Assembly: GCA_031404155.1 (NCBI GenBank)
Contig: JANNGZ010000134.1
Span: 1 to 46,425 of the forward strand
Reading direction: 5' to 3'
Length of the DNA: 46,425 nucleotides
Source: JANNGZ01 sp031404155
GTDB lineage: Bacteria > Pseudomonadota > Gammaproteobacteria > Burkholderiales > Burkholderiaceae_C
The position numbers and the translations under genes are program-made. Below, one piece after another: positions 16,517-24,714 of the stretch (positions are counted from its first letter, which is position 1; each line of letters begins with the position of its first letter). The notes beneath the pieces are model-generated. The model was given only the letters and a program-made list of their open reading frames with translations. It had not been told where the DNA came from and ran no database searches.

Positions 16517-16600
16517 GGTCCACCTGTCGGGTCTGGCAGCGCCGCCGGTCGGCGCCACGAAGGGCCGTGCTCGCAGCGGGCGTGCAGCCCGCCGCGCTCA

Positions 16601-17374
16601 TCAAGGTGGACGGCGGTGATCGCGAAAGCCCTTGGCCGCGAGCCCGAAGGCGTGTGCAAGTTGCGTCGAGATCGGGTTGCTCGCCGCAAGCCACTCCGGA
16701 TGCCACTGCACACAGAGGTTGAAGCCGGTGGCGTTGCCGATCGAGAAGGCCTCGACCAGGCCATCAGGCGCGCGGGCCTCGATGCGGGCACCATCGGCCA
16801 GCCGGTTCACCGCCTGGCCATGCACCGAGTTGACTTCGAAGCGCCTGCGGTCGAGCACCCGTTCGAGCAGGCCGCCGGGTTCCAGCATCACCTCGTGCTT
16901 TAAGCCGTACTGGACTTCGGCGCTTGCTTCGCTGTCCGCACGGTGGTCGTGCAGCCCCGGCACTTCCTGAACCGCCTGGTGCAGGCTGCCGCCCAGCGCC
17001 ACGTTCACCTCCTGCGTGCCGCGGCAGATCGCGAATAGCGGGATCGCCCGTTGGAGCACCTTGGGTACCAGCGGCAGCGTCCAGGCGTCGCGCGCGGTGT
17101 CCAGCGGCAGCGTCGGGTTGTGCACACCTTCGTCGAAATGGCTCGGGTGCACGTTGGACGGCGAGCCGGTCAGCAGCACGCCGTCGGCCAAGTCGAGCAG
17201 GGCGTCGAGCTCGTCGATCTCCGCACTCGGCACCACAAGCGGCTGGCAGCCGGCGAGGCGGACGAAGTCGACGTACTTCTTGCCGGCGATGTGGAAGGGG
17301 TGGTGGCCAAGCATGCGGTTGCACGCGGGCACCAGAACCACGGGCTTTGCCGTTGTGACCTTGCTGAAACTCAC
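16601..17374 (-). CDS. puuD: gamma-glutamyl-gamma-aminobutyrate hydrolase (class I amidotransferase fold)
   Basis: Releases GABA from gamma-glutamyl-GABA in the gamma-glutamylated putrescine pathway. The 257-residue peptidase C26 protein has the nucleophile Cys117 in FAICRGTQEVNVALGGSLHQ and the His225/Glu227 pair in QWHPEW, plus GVLLTGSPSNVHP and VNSVHGQAV. The GTG at 17374 is favoured because GAGGAG lies nine bases upstream; the frame is open 21 codons further but without a comparable site. First gene of the minus-strand polyamine block and divergent from aceA. The next gene, the ligase making the gamma-glutamyl bond, starts 84 bp downstream. Confidence 0.9.
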   Translation of the reverse strand: MSFSKVTTAKPVVLVPACNRMLGHHPFHIAGKKYVDFVRLAGCQPLVVPSAEIDELDALLDLADGVLLTGSPSNVHPSHFDEGVHNPTLPLDTARDAWTLPLVPKVLQRAIPLFAICRGTQEVNVALGGSLHQAVQEVPGLHDHRADSEASAEVQYGLKHEVMLEPGGLLERVLDRRRFEVNSVHGQAVNRLADGARIEARAPDGLVEAFSIGNATGFNLCVQWHPEWLAASNPISTQLAHAFGLAAKGFRDHRRPP

Positions 17375-17555
17375 CGAAGCAATCTCCTCAATTTCGACCC
17401 ACGGGCAGCGCCGGACGCTCAGTGGGTAGTAGGCCATGCCGATGCAAGCCGCAGTCTAGACAAGCGCGCTTGCGTTCGACGCCCCTGCGGTTTGCGCGGG
17501 TTGCGTGGCGCTTCGACTTCAGGGCAGATTTGATGAAGCCACCGCGCATTTTCCA

Positions 17556-17644
17556 TATAACGGAATGCGCCCCGCGCGATGTGAAGCGCCGGCGTGTTGC
17601 GGCGCAGCAGATTTTTCTATCCGGCGTCGCGCCATTCCGTAATA
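17556..17644. promoter_or_regulatory. spaced inverted repeat in the puuD-aceA divergent region
   Basis: ATAACGGAATGCGC (about 17557-17570) and GCGCCATTCCGTAATA (17629-17644) are near-perfect reverse complements (consensus TATNACGGAATGGCGC), 58 bp apart. The right copy ends about 30 bp before the aceA -35. Position and symmetry suggest a two-site regulator binding region, possibly with looping, for aceA and/or the puuD unit. The regulator is unknown. Confidence 0.5.
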
Positions 17645-17674
17645 CGAGAAGTTGAGCACAAGTCCTTGATTTTA

Positions 17675-17702
17675 TTGAGTTGTGTGTAAACTCTTCTATA
17701 AG
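17675..17702 (+). promoter_or_regulatory. sigma-70 promoter of aceA
   Basis: TTGAGT (17675-17680) and TATAAG (17697-17702) are separated by 16 bp in the most AT-rich stretch of the window, about 92 bp before the aceA ATG. The predicted leader is about 85 nt and ends with AAGGA (17782-17786) eight bases before the start codon. Confidence 0.6.
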
Positions 17703-17794
17703 ACATAAGTTAGTAATGCGCCTCCCTTTGAGGGTAGGCTGAGCGCCAGGAACCGACTGCTTTTCTTCTCAACCCCGCAACAAGGAATCCCACC

Positions 17795-19087
<1,293 letters not shown>

Positions 19088-19096
19088 CCCTCGCTC

Positions 19097-19174
19097 CACC
19101 GGCCGGGCCACCGCTCGGCCGGTGCGATGTGGCAACGGCGCGGAACCGACTGGTTTCGCGCCGTTGGTTTTTTT
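19097..19174 (+). terminator. double-hairpin intrinsic terminator after aceA
   Basis: A 9-bp perfect stem (CACCGGCCG 19097-19105 with CGGCCGGTG 19116-19124) is followed by a 15-bp stem (left arm 19133-19147, loop GACT, right arm 19152-19166; one G-U pair). A run of seven T (19168-19174) comes next. The second hairpin plus T-run is a textbook Rho-independent terminator; the first may add stability. Confidence 0.9.
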
Positions 19175-19186
19175 GCGCAGCCGTGC

Positions 19187-20080
19187 CTATCCGCCGTGGC
19201 GCCGCCGCAGCACCAGGAGCACAAACGCGGCGGCACCGACGGCCAGCACCGCCATGAATCCCGGCGAGGCAAGCTGTGCCAGCGCAAGCCCGGCGTCCTG
19301 CGCCAGCAAAGACGGCAGCTCGGCCAGCATCGCCCCGAGTTGCTCGGCGTTTTCGACCTGATGGCCGCCGTCCAGGCTGATGAAGGCTTGTGAGGCCCGT
19401 TCGCCGATGAAGCCGAGCGCGTCCCAGACGGCCAAGATGCCGTAGAACTTGTCCAGCACCAGCCCGCCGACGGCGAGCACGCCAACGACCATCGGCACGC
19501 CCCAGCGCTTGAGCCAGGCCGATGCGGCCATGATGCCGAGGATGAGCGGCGACAGCCACAGGGTGGCGAGCAAGACGCCCAGCGCCAGTCGCAAGACGAT
19601 GGCGCTTGTCGCCGGCGCAATCACCTGCCACGGCAAGCCGAACCAGGCCTCGAGGCTCACGGCCTTGCTCACCAGCAATAGCGACGCGACGGCGCCGCCG
19701 ACCAGGCCCGCGGCCAGCGCCGCCCAGGGCACCAATACCAAGTGGGTGAGCAGTGTGGCGCTCAGGCTTTGCAGGTGCGAGGTCGGCAACGAGAGCCAGA
19801 ATTCGATCGAGCGGTCCTGCGCATCCCGCCGCGCCAGTCCCGGCGCCTGGAGCAGGGCGGCGCCCCAGCTGACGGCAAAGGTCAACGCCGCGAGGCCGGC
19901 GATGCAAGCCACCGCGATCTCCAACGCGCCGGGTGTTCCGGTGTGGTCCTTGGCGTTGATCCGAATGTCGCCGAAGAGGCCGATCCCGAGCAGCAGGACG
20001 AAGGGCAGCGCCATCAGGATCAGCCAGCCACGGTGGTGCTGCATCCACTCACGGTGCAGCAAGCTATTGAATCGATTCAT
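19187..20080 (-). CDS. ABC-2-type transporter permease
   Basis: 297-residue inner-membrane protein. A short N-terminus (MNRFNSLLHREWMQHHRGW) typical of ABC-2 permeases is followed by about six hydrophobic helices (LILMALPFVLLLGIGLFG, ALEIAVACIAGLAALTFAVSW, VLVPWAALAAGLVGGAVASLL, ...). A large extracytoplasmic loop (about 225-265) precedes the last helix, and the protein ends in LRRRHGG. It is the third gene of a GntR regulator / ATPase / permease operon, 11 bp after the ATPase stop with GAGGAG upstream. Such YtrA-controlled exporters are often linked to cell-envelope or peptide-antibiotic stress; substrate unknown. Confidence 0.85.
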   Translation of the reverse strand: MNRFNSLLHREWMQHHRGWLILMALPFVLLLGIGLFGDIRINAKDHTGTPGALEIAVACIAGLAALTFAVSWGAALLQAPGLARRDAQDRSIEFWLSLPTSHLQSLSATLLTHLVLVPWAALAAGLVGGAVASLLLVSKAVSLEAWFGLPWQVIAPATSAIVLRLALGVLLATLWLSPLILGIMAASAWLKRWGVPMVVGVLAVGGLVLDKFYGILAVWDALGFIGERASQAFISLDGGHQVENAEQLGAMLAELPSLLAQDAGLALAQLASPGFMAVLAVGAAAFVLLVLRRRHGG

Positions 20081-20091
20081 CCTGTGGCTCC

Positions 20092-20964
20092 TCAGAACTG
20101 GGTGCGGTTGATCTCGGGCGCGCGGGTGAGCGCCACGAACAAGTCCACCAGGCTCGGCCGCACGCGCTGGCCGAGCGCCTGCAAATGCGCCGGCGGCGCA
20201 CCGTCGAACAGCGCGGCACTGCCACCCTGCACCCGGTAGCGCAGCAGCGGGTGCGCCGCGGCCATCTGGTCGGCCACCGCGGCGTCGTGGCTGAGGGCGA
20301 CGAAGCGGCGGTCCATGTCCTCCAGGCTCATCGACAGCACCAGCTTGCCCTCGTTGAGCATCAGCACGTCGGAGAGCAGCGCTTCGATTTCCTCGACCTG
20401 GTGGGTCGAGATCACCACGCTGCGCTGCCCGTCGCACCATTCGTCGATCAGCATTTCGTAGAAGGCCTTGCGCGAGAGCACGTCCAGGCCGAGCGTGGGC
20501 TCGTCCAGCACCATCAGGCGGGCGTCGATCGACGCGATCAGCGCCAGGTGCACCTGCACCACCATGCCCTTGGACAGCGCCTTGACGCGGTCGCTGAGCG
20601 ACACGCTGGTACGTTTGATCAGCGCCCGGGCGCGGTCGGCCGAGAAGCGCGGGTGCAGGCCGCTCATCAGCGTGATCAGTTGTTCAACCCGGGCCCAGCG
20701 CGGCAGCACCGCGACGTCGGGGATGTAGCAAAGCGATTCGAGCAACTGCACCCGCTGCTGGCGCGGGTCGTGGCCGAGCACATGGAGCGTGCCGCCGAAG
20801 CCGGCCAGGCCGACCATCGCTTTCATCAACGAGGTTTTGCCCGCGCCGTTGTGCCCGAGCAGCCCCACCACACGCCCGGGCGGGATCGTGAAGCTCACAT
20901 CGTCGAGCGCCACCTTGGCGCCATAACGCAGGCTCACGCCCTGGGCTTCGATCAAGGGGTTCAT
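20092..20964 (-). CDS. ABC transporter ATP-binding protein
   Basis: 290-residue ATPase that should energise the adjacent ABC-2 permease. Visible are Walker A GHNGAGKT (37-44), a Q-loop region near CYIPD (79-83), Walker B LMVLDEPT (150-157) and the His switch VISTHQVEE. The ABC signature is degenerate (ALSKGM, 129-134, instead of LSGGQ), a variation seen in ABC-2 exporters. A C-terminal extension of about 70 residues follows the ATPase core (ALSHDAAVADQMAAAHPLLRY...). Its ATG overlaps the stop of the GntR regulator gene (ATGA), so regulator and ATPase are coupled. Confidence 0.92.
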   Translation of the reverse strand: MNPLIEAQGVSLRYGAKVALDDVSFTIPPGRVVGLLGHNGAGKTSLMKAMVGLAGFGGTLHVLGHDPRQQRVQLLESLCYIPDVAVLPRWARVEQLITLMSGLHPRFSADRARALIKRTSVSLSDRVKALSKGMVVQVHLALIASIDARLMVLDEPTLGLDVLSRKAFYEMLIDEWCDGQRSVVISTHQVEEIEALLSDVLMLNEGKLVLSMSLEDMDRRFVALSHDAAVADQMAAAHPLLRYRVQGGSAALFDGAPPAHLQALGQRVRPSLVDLFVALTRAPEINRTQF

Positions 20965-21314
20965 GCCTTTTCCTCCCAGTCCAGTTGTTCGGCGCCGATG
21001 CCCAGGCGGCGCAAGCGCGCACGCAGCAGCGGCCATTCGTCGTTGAAAAACCGTTCGCGTTCGCTGGCCTTGAGTCGCTCGCGTGCCCCCGGGCGCACAT
21101 AGAGTCCCAGACCGCGCCGGCTTTCGATCAGGCCCACCTCGCCCAGCGCCTGCAAGGCGCGGCTCACGGTGAGCGGGTTGAGCAGGTGCCGGCTGGCCAG
21201 CGCCCGCACCGAGAGCATCGGCTCGCCTTCGGGTGGAGAGCCTTCGAGCAGCTCCGCGGCCAGTTGGTCGGCGAGCTGCTGATAGATCGGCAGCTTGTGG
21301 TCCCAGGTCTGCAT
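20961..21314 (-). CDS. GntR-family transcriptional regulator, YtrA subfamily
   Basis: 117-residue regulator with an N-terminal winged helix-turn-helix (about 8-75): PIYQQLADQLAAELLEG, LSVRALASRHLLNPLTVSRAL (recognition helix) and GLIESRRGLGLYVRPG (wing). Only a short C-terminal helical tail (about 40 residues) remains, the size and layout of YtrA-type GntR proteins, which usually repress the ABC transporter genes they precede. ATG 21314 was chosen from homology (QTWDHKLPIYQQ). A GGTGTG-N12-CACACC inverted repeat lies 14-37 bp upstream and is a likely autoregulatory operator. Confidence 0.88.
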   Translation of the reverse strand: MQTWDHKLPIYQQLADQLAAELLEGSPPEGEPMLSVRALASRHLLNPLTVSRALQALGEVGLIESRRGLGLYVRPGARERLKASERERFFNDEWPLLRARLRRLGIGAEQLDWEEKA

Positions 21315-21327
21315 GGTGGGCTGATCC

Positions 21328-21351
21328 GGTGTGTTGGTGATGTAGCACACC
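21328..21351. promoter_or_regulatory. candidate GntR/YtrA operator
   Basis: GGTGTG (21328-21333) and CACACC (21346-21351) form an inverted repeat with a 12-bp centre, 14-37 bp ahead of the regulator's start codon. This is where YtrA-type repressors bind their own operon. Confidence 0.5.
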
Positions 21352-21541
21352 ATACCCAGCAAGCCCGCCGCCGGGCGAGTTCGATGCGACAGGCTGCGGC
21401 GGCGGCCGACGGCCGGCGCCTGCGTTCGGGCTCGGCGGTGGCCGCTTCGGCGCCGCTATGCTGCGCGGGATGCCGATCGCCTGCGCTCCGCCGGCGTTGC
21501 GGTGCAACCTGGTTTTCTTCAAACACTCAAGCGGCAAACCG

Positions 21542-22399
21542 ATGAAACGCTCGGACTTCCGTCGGCTGGACCGACTGCGGGTGCGCTGGGCCGAGGTGGA
21601 CATGCAGCGCATCGTCTTCAACGGCCACTACCTGATGTACTTCGACACCGCGGTGGCCAACTATTGGCGCGCGATGGCGCTGCCGTACCACGAGACGATG
21701 GAAGGCTTTAGCGGCGACCTCTTCGTGCGCAAGGCCAGCGTGGAGTACCTGGCGCCCGCACGCTACGACGATGTGCTCGACGTCGGCGTGCGCTGCACCC
21801 GCTTCGGCAATTCGTCGATGGTGCTCGCGCCGGCGGTGTTTCGCGGCGAGGAGCTGCTGGTGCACGGCGAGTTGGTCTATGTCTTTGCCGACCCCGCGGC
21901 GCAGCGCAGCAAGCCGGTGCCGGCCGCGTTGCGCGAGGTGATTGAAAGCTTCGAGGCCGGCGAGACCATGGTCACCGTGGCGCTCGGCCCGTGGGAGCAG
22001 CTCGGCGCCGAGGCCCGGCGGATCCGCTCGGAAGTGTTCGTTGACGAGCAAAGAATTCCGGCCGACCTGGAGTGGGACACCGCCGACGCGGGCTGCGTGC
22101 ACGCGCTGGCCCGCAACCGCTTCGGCATGGCGTTGGCCACGGGCCGGCTGCTACGGCTGGGCGATGGCGTGAGCAAGATCGGCGGCATGGCGGTGGTGTC
22201 GACGATGCGCGGCTCCCAGCTCGGCCGTGCGGTGCTCGACGCCTTGACCAGTGAGGCCCGCCGGAGCGGCGACCGTGAAGTGATGCTGCATGCCCAGATG
22301 TCCGCTGCGCCCTTCTACAAGCGCGCCGGCTTCGTCGAGCGTGGCGCGGTGTTCGAAGAGGCCGGCATCGCGCACATCGAGATGACGCGCGCGCCCTAG
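21542..22399 (+). CDS. fusion of a YbgC/FadM-type acyl-CoA thioesterase and an ElaA-like GNAT acetyltransferase
   Basis: 285-residue two-domain protein. Residues about 10-135 form a hot-dog thioesterase: RVRWAEVDMQRIVFNGHYLMYFD has the expected catalytic Asp and the aromatic substrate helix. Residues about 146-285 form a GNAT domain: VFVDEQRIPADLEWD, ATGRLLR, IGGMAVV, the acetyl-CoA loop RGSQLGRA (223-230), LHAQMSAAPFYKRAGF and FEEAGIAHIEM, as in ElaA. Both halves appear intact and both use CoA esters. Substrates are unknown. ATG 21542 was chosen from homology; the frame is open 28 codons upstream with poor-quality sequence. It is divergent from the ABC operon. Confidence 0.85.
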   Translation: MKRSDFRRLDRLRVRWAEVDMQRIVFNGHYLMYFDTAVANYWRAMALPYHETMEGFSGDLFVRKASVEYLAPARYDDVLDVGVRCTRFGNSSMVLAPAVFRGEELLVHGELVYVFADPAAQRSKPVPAALREVIESFEAGETMVTVALGPWEQLGAEARRIRSEVFVDEQRIPADLEWDTADAGCVHALARNRFGMALATGRLLRLGDGVSKIGGMAVVSTMRGSQLGRAVLDALTSEARRSGDREVMLHAQMSAAPFYKRAGFVERGAVFEEAGIAHIEMTRAP

Positions 22400-22431
22400 C
22401 GCCCGCAGCCGCCGAGCGGGGAGGCAGGCCT

Positions 22432-23373
22432 TTAGGCGCGGCGGCGCAAGATGGCCGGCCGCAGCAAACCGCGCACCCGGGTGCGCTTGAGCGTGTCGGC
22501 CACCGGCGGCTCGTCGTCGCCTTCGGATACCGGCCCCTGCGCTACATCGCGCGGCGCGTCAACCGTGTAGCGGGGCGGCCAATCTCGCAACTTTGCCTGG
22601 CGAAGCAGGGCGGCACCGCCATCGAAAGGAAAGGTCCGCTCAATCATGTGCGTGACCAGCCGGCGGCCGACACGTTCGGTGATCAGGAGCGTGGAGCAGC
22701 GGGTGCCGTAGCGCTGGTCCGGCGTGCGGATGAAGGCGCTGGAAAGCACACGCTCCTGCTCCACGGTGACGCCGGTGCGGGGCAGGTCGGCGTCGCCGGC
22801 CACGTCGCGGTCTGCCAGGGCCGCGAAGAGATGCTCAGTGAGCACGTTGACGGAATCGCAGTCCTCAAGTGCAGCGCCCGTCTGCGCCTTGAGCCGCTCG
22901 ACCTTGGGCCATGGCGTGTCGAGCGACGCGTTGGACAAGCCGAATATCCCTTTGCCGAGCCGGCGCGGCGCCGCAACCTCGGAGCTGGCCCAGTAGCACT
23001 CGCCAATACGAAAGTCCGCCGCGATCAGGTTGAACGGGTTGTGGCCCGATAGCGCCACCTGCATCCAGAAGCGGTCCGGCGGCTGGTCGCCCTTGAGCCA
23101 CAGCGGCACGATGGTGCCGCGCGACGGCGCGCTGGCGTCGGCTGCTCCCGGGCGGCGCACATTGGTCAACATCGCGAGGCGGCCTTGGGCGTTCAGACCG
23201 AGCCAGGTGCCGCCGGCGTGAAGGTCGCGGCCGCCCAGGATCGCCGGGCCGCCGGTGTCGGGCTGCCACCAGGACAGGCGCGCACTCGGGCGGTCGAAGA
23301 CCTCGTCGCGGTTGGCCGCGATAACGAGCGGGAAGCGGCGTTGCTGGTCGATGGCCAGTGCGATCAAGCACAT
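22432..23373 (-). CDS. NRDE (TANGO2-like) family protein
   Basis: 313 residues. Starts MCLIALAI with Cys at position 2 and has AANRDE at 19-24, the family-defining NRDE motif, followed by GGRDLHAGGTWLGLNAQGRLAMLTN, typical of the TANGO2/NRDE fold. The Cys2 and fold resemble Ntn hydrolases; the bacterial role is not established (heme or lipid handling has been proposed for eukaryotic relatives). The C-terminus ends in an Arg-rich tail (RTRVRGLLRPAILRRRA). It overlaps the end of the DUF4936 gene by 10 bp and is the last gene of the ygfZ operon. Confidence 0.9.
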   Translation of the reverse strand: MCLIALAIDQQRRFPLVIAANRDEVFDRPSARLSWWQPDTGGPAILGGRDLHAGGTWLGLNAQGRLAMLTNVRRPGAADASAPSRGTIVPLWLKGDQPPDRFWMQVALSGHNPFNLIAADFRIGECYWASSEVAAPRRLGKGIFGLSNASLDTPWPKVERLKAQTGAALEDCDSVNVLTEHLFAALADRDVAGDADLPRTGVTVEQERVLSSAFIRTPDQRYGTRCSTLLITERVGRRLVTHMIERTFPFDGGAALLRQAKLRDWPPRYTVDAPRDVAQGPVSEGDDEPPVADTLKRTRVRGLLRPAILRRRA

Positions 23374-23681
23374 GCTTTGAAGTCCTCCACATGTCGCGGT
23401 CCGACGGCGATGACAGCCATGGCGGGCGCGGCGGCGAGCTCGATGCGGCTTTGCAGCGCGTCGTCGATGCCTTGCGGCGAAACCGCTGCGTCAACGGCGT
23501 AGATTTCCATCAGCGTCACGAACTCTTCGGTCGGTCCCGGGCGCCACATCAGGCTGGCGTGGAGACCGGGGTGTTGTTGTATCAGTCGGGCCTGCAGCTG
23601 CTTCGCGGCATTCACCGCGAGAGGCTCATCTGCCCTGGCGACACGATAGTAGGTGAAGAGCTGGCGCAAGCCGGGCGTCAT
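23364..23681 (-). CDS. DUF4936 family protein
   Basis: 105-residue protein beginning MTPGLRQLFTYYRVARAD, with LQARLIQQHPGLHASLMWRPG and VTLMEIYAVDAA. It looks like a small alpha/beta ferredoxin-like domain. I recognise it as the DUF4936 type that commonly follows ygfZ in Burkholderiales. Function unknown. The start lies 63 bp after ygfZ and the stop overlaps the NRDE gene, so all three are probably co-transcribed. Confidence 0.8.
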   Translation of the reverse strand: MTPGLRQLFTYYRVARADEPLAVNAAKQLQARLIQQHPGLHASLMWRPGPTEEFVTLMEIYAVDAAVSPQGIDDALQSRIELAAAPAMAVIAVGPRHVEDFKACA

Positions 23682-23744
23682 GCCGTGACCTCCTGCGCGA
23701 CCGCTGCGCTTTCCTCGCGACGGCGTTGTGCGCGCACCAACGGG

Positions 23745-24692
23745 TCAGGCGGCGTCGCCGGGCAAGGCGTAGGGGAGGGTGGGCCGGGAGAGGGCGGGAC
23801 CATCGGCGGCACGCAGATGCAAGCTGCCCTCGGTGATGGCGGCGAGCTTGAGTTCGGCAAGCAGCCGATGGCGCTCGCCGAGGGACGCGCTGTTGACCAC
23901 CATGCCCGCGGGTTGCGTGGCGTCGGCGTTGTGGAACACCTCGTCGCCCGGCAGCGCCGCAACGGCGCTTTCGAGCACAAATGCGCGGCGCTTGAGCGTG
24001 CCGCGGTACTGGCTTCGCGCCACCACCTCCTGCCCAGGAAAGCAGCCCTTGGAGAAGCTGACGCCGCCGACAACTTCGAGGTTCACCATCTGCGGCACAA
24101 ACTGCTCGGCGGTGGCGGCGGCGATGCGCGCCACGGCGCTGCCGACTTCGAGCCAACGCCATTCGTCCAGCGAGATCGCCGCGCCTTCGGGCGCTTGAGC
24201 TCCGGCCGGCGCGGCATGCAGGTACCGTGCAGTGCCATCGCCGTTGGGCAGCCTGATGGTTCGGGGATGGTCTGCGGCGCCGGTGGCGGCCCAGACGCTT
24301 TGCGGCGCGCCGCCCGCAAGCCTTTGCGCCACCGCGCTGCCGGCGAGCCCCCAAAGCGAAATCTTGCTGCTGGCGTCGCTGAGTTTGCAGCGCGCCCGCA
24401 GCACAAACATCTGCAGGCGCTTGAGTGTCGGCGCAAGCAGGTCGGCGCTGCACGCGAGCAGCAATGTGCCCGGGGTGTCCTGCCAAATCACGAAGGTCGC
24501 GCTCAGGCGGCCCTTGGCCGAACAGTAGCCCGCAAGGCGGGCCTGGCTCGCGCCCAGGGACAGCACGTCCTGGGTCAGCTGGCCCTGGAGAAAAGAGGCC
24601 GCTTCCTCGCCGGCGGCGCGAATCACGCCCCAGTCGGACAGGCGTACGAAGCCTTCAATCGGGGCGGCGCTGGCGTTGCGGTCGATTTGCAT
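23745..24692 (-). CDS. ygfZ: folate-binding protein YgfZ (Fe-S cluster assembly/repair)
   Basis: Tetrahydrofolate-binding, GcvT-related protein that helps build or repair certain [4Fe-4S] enzymes. The 315-residue protein has the YgfZ signature KGCFPGQEVVAR (215-226; Cys217), FLQGQLTQDV (34-43), GRLSATFVI and a C-terminal barrel (AGMVVNSASLGERH). Start ATG 24692 matches the family N-terminus; an in-frame ATG at 24716 would add eight residues and overlap the mltG start. No Shine-Dalgarno precedes it. Only 22 bp separate it from divergent mltG. It heads the ygfZ-DUF4936-NRDE operon. Confidence 0.92.
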   Translation of the reverse strand: MQIDRNASAAPIEGFVRLSDWGVIRAAGEEAASFLQGQLTQDVLSLGASQARLAGYCSAKGRLSATFVIWQDTPGTLLLACSADLLAPTLKRLQMFVLRARCKLSDASSKISLWGLAGSAVAQRLAGGAPQSVWAATGAADHPRTIRLPNGDGTARYLHAAPAGAQAPEGAAISLDEWRWLEVGSAVARIAAATAEQFVPQMVNLEVVGGVSFSKGCFPGQEVVARSQYRGTLKRRAFVLESAVAALPGDEVFHNADATQPAGMVVNSASLGERHRLLAELKLAAITEGSLHLRAADGPALSRPTLPYALPGDAA

Positions 24693-24714
24693 GTGCTGAT
24701 TATCATCAGCGCCC
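24693..24714. promoter_or_regulatory. 22-bp divergent ygfZ/mltG spacer with palindrome
   Basis: CTGAT-TATC-ATCAG (24696-24709) fills most of the spacer between the two start codons. On the minus strand it offers GATAAT (24704-24699) and on the plus strand TATCAT (24701-24706) or GATTAT as -10 elements. These would put start sites at or next to the ATGs, so leaderless transcripts are possible in both directions. No Shine-Dalgarno is seen on either side. Confidence 0.4.
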
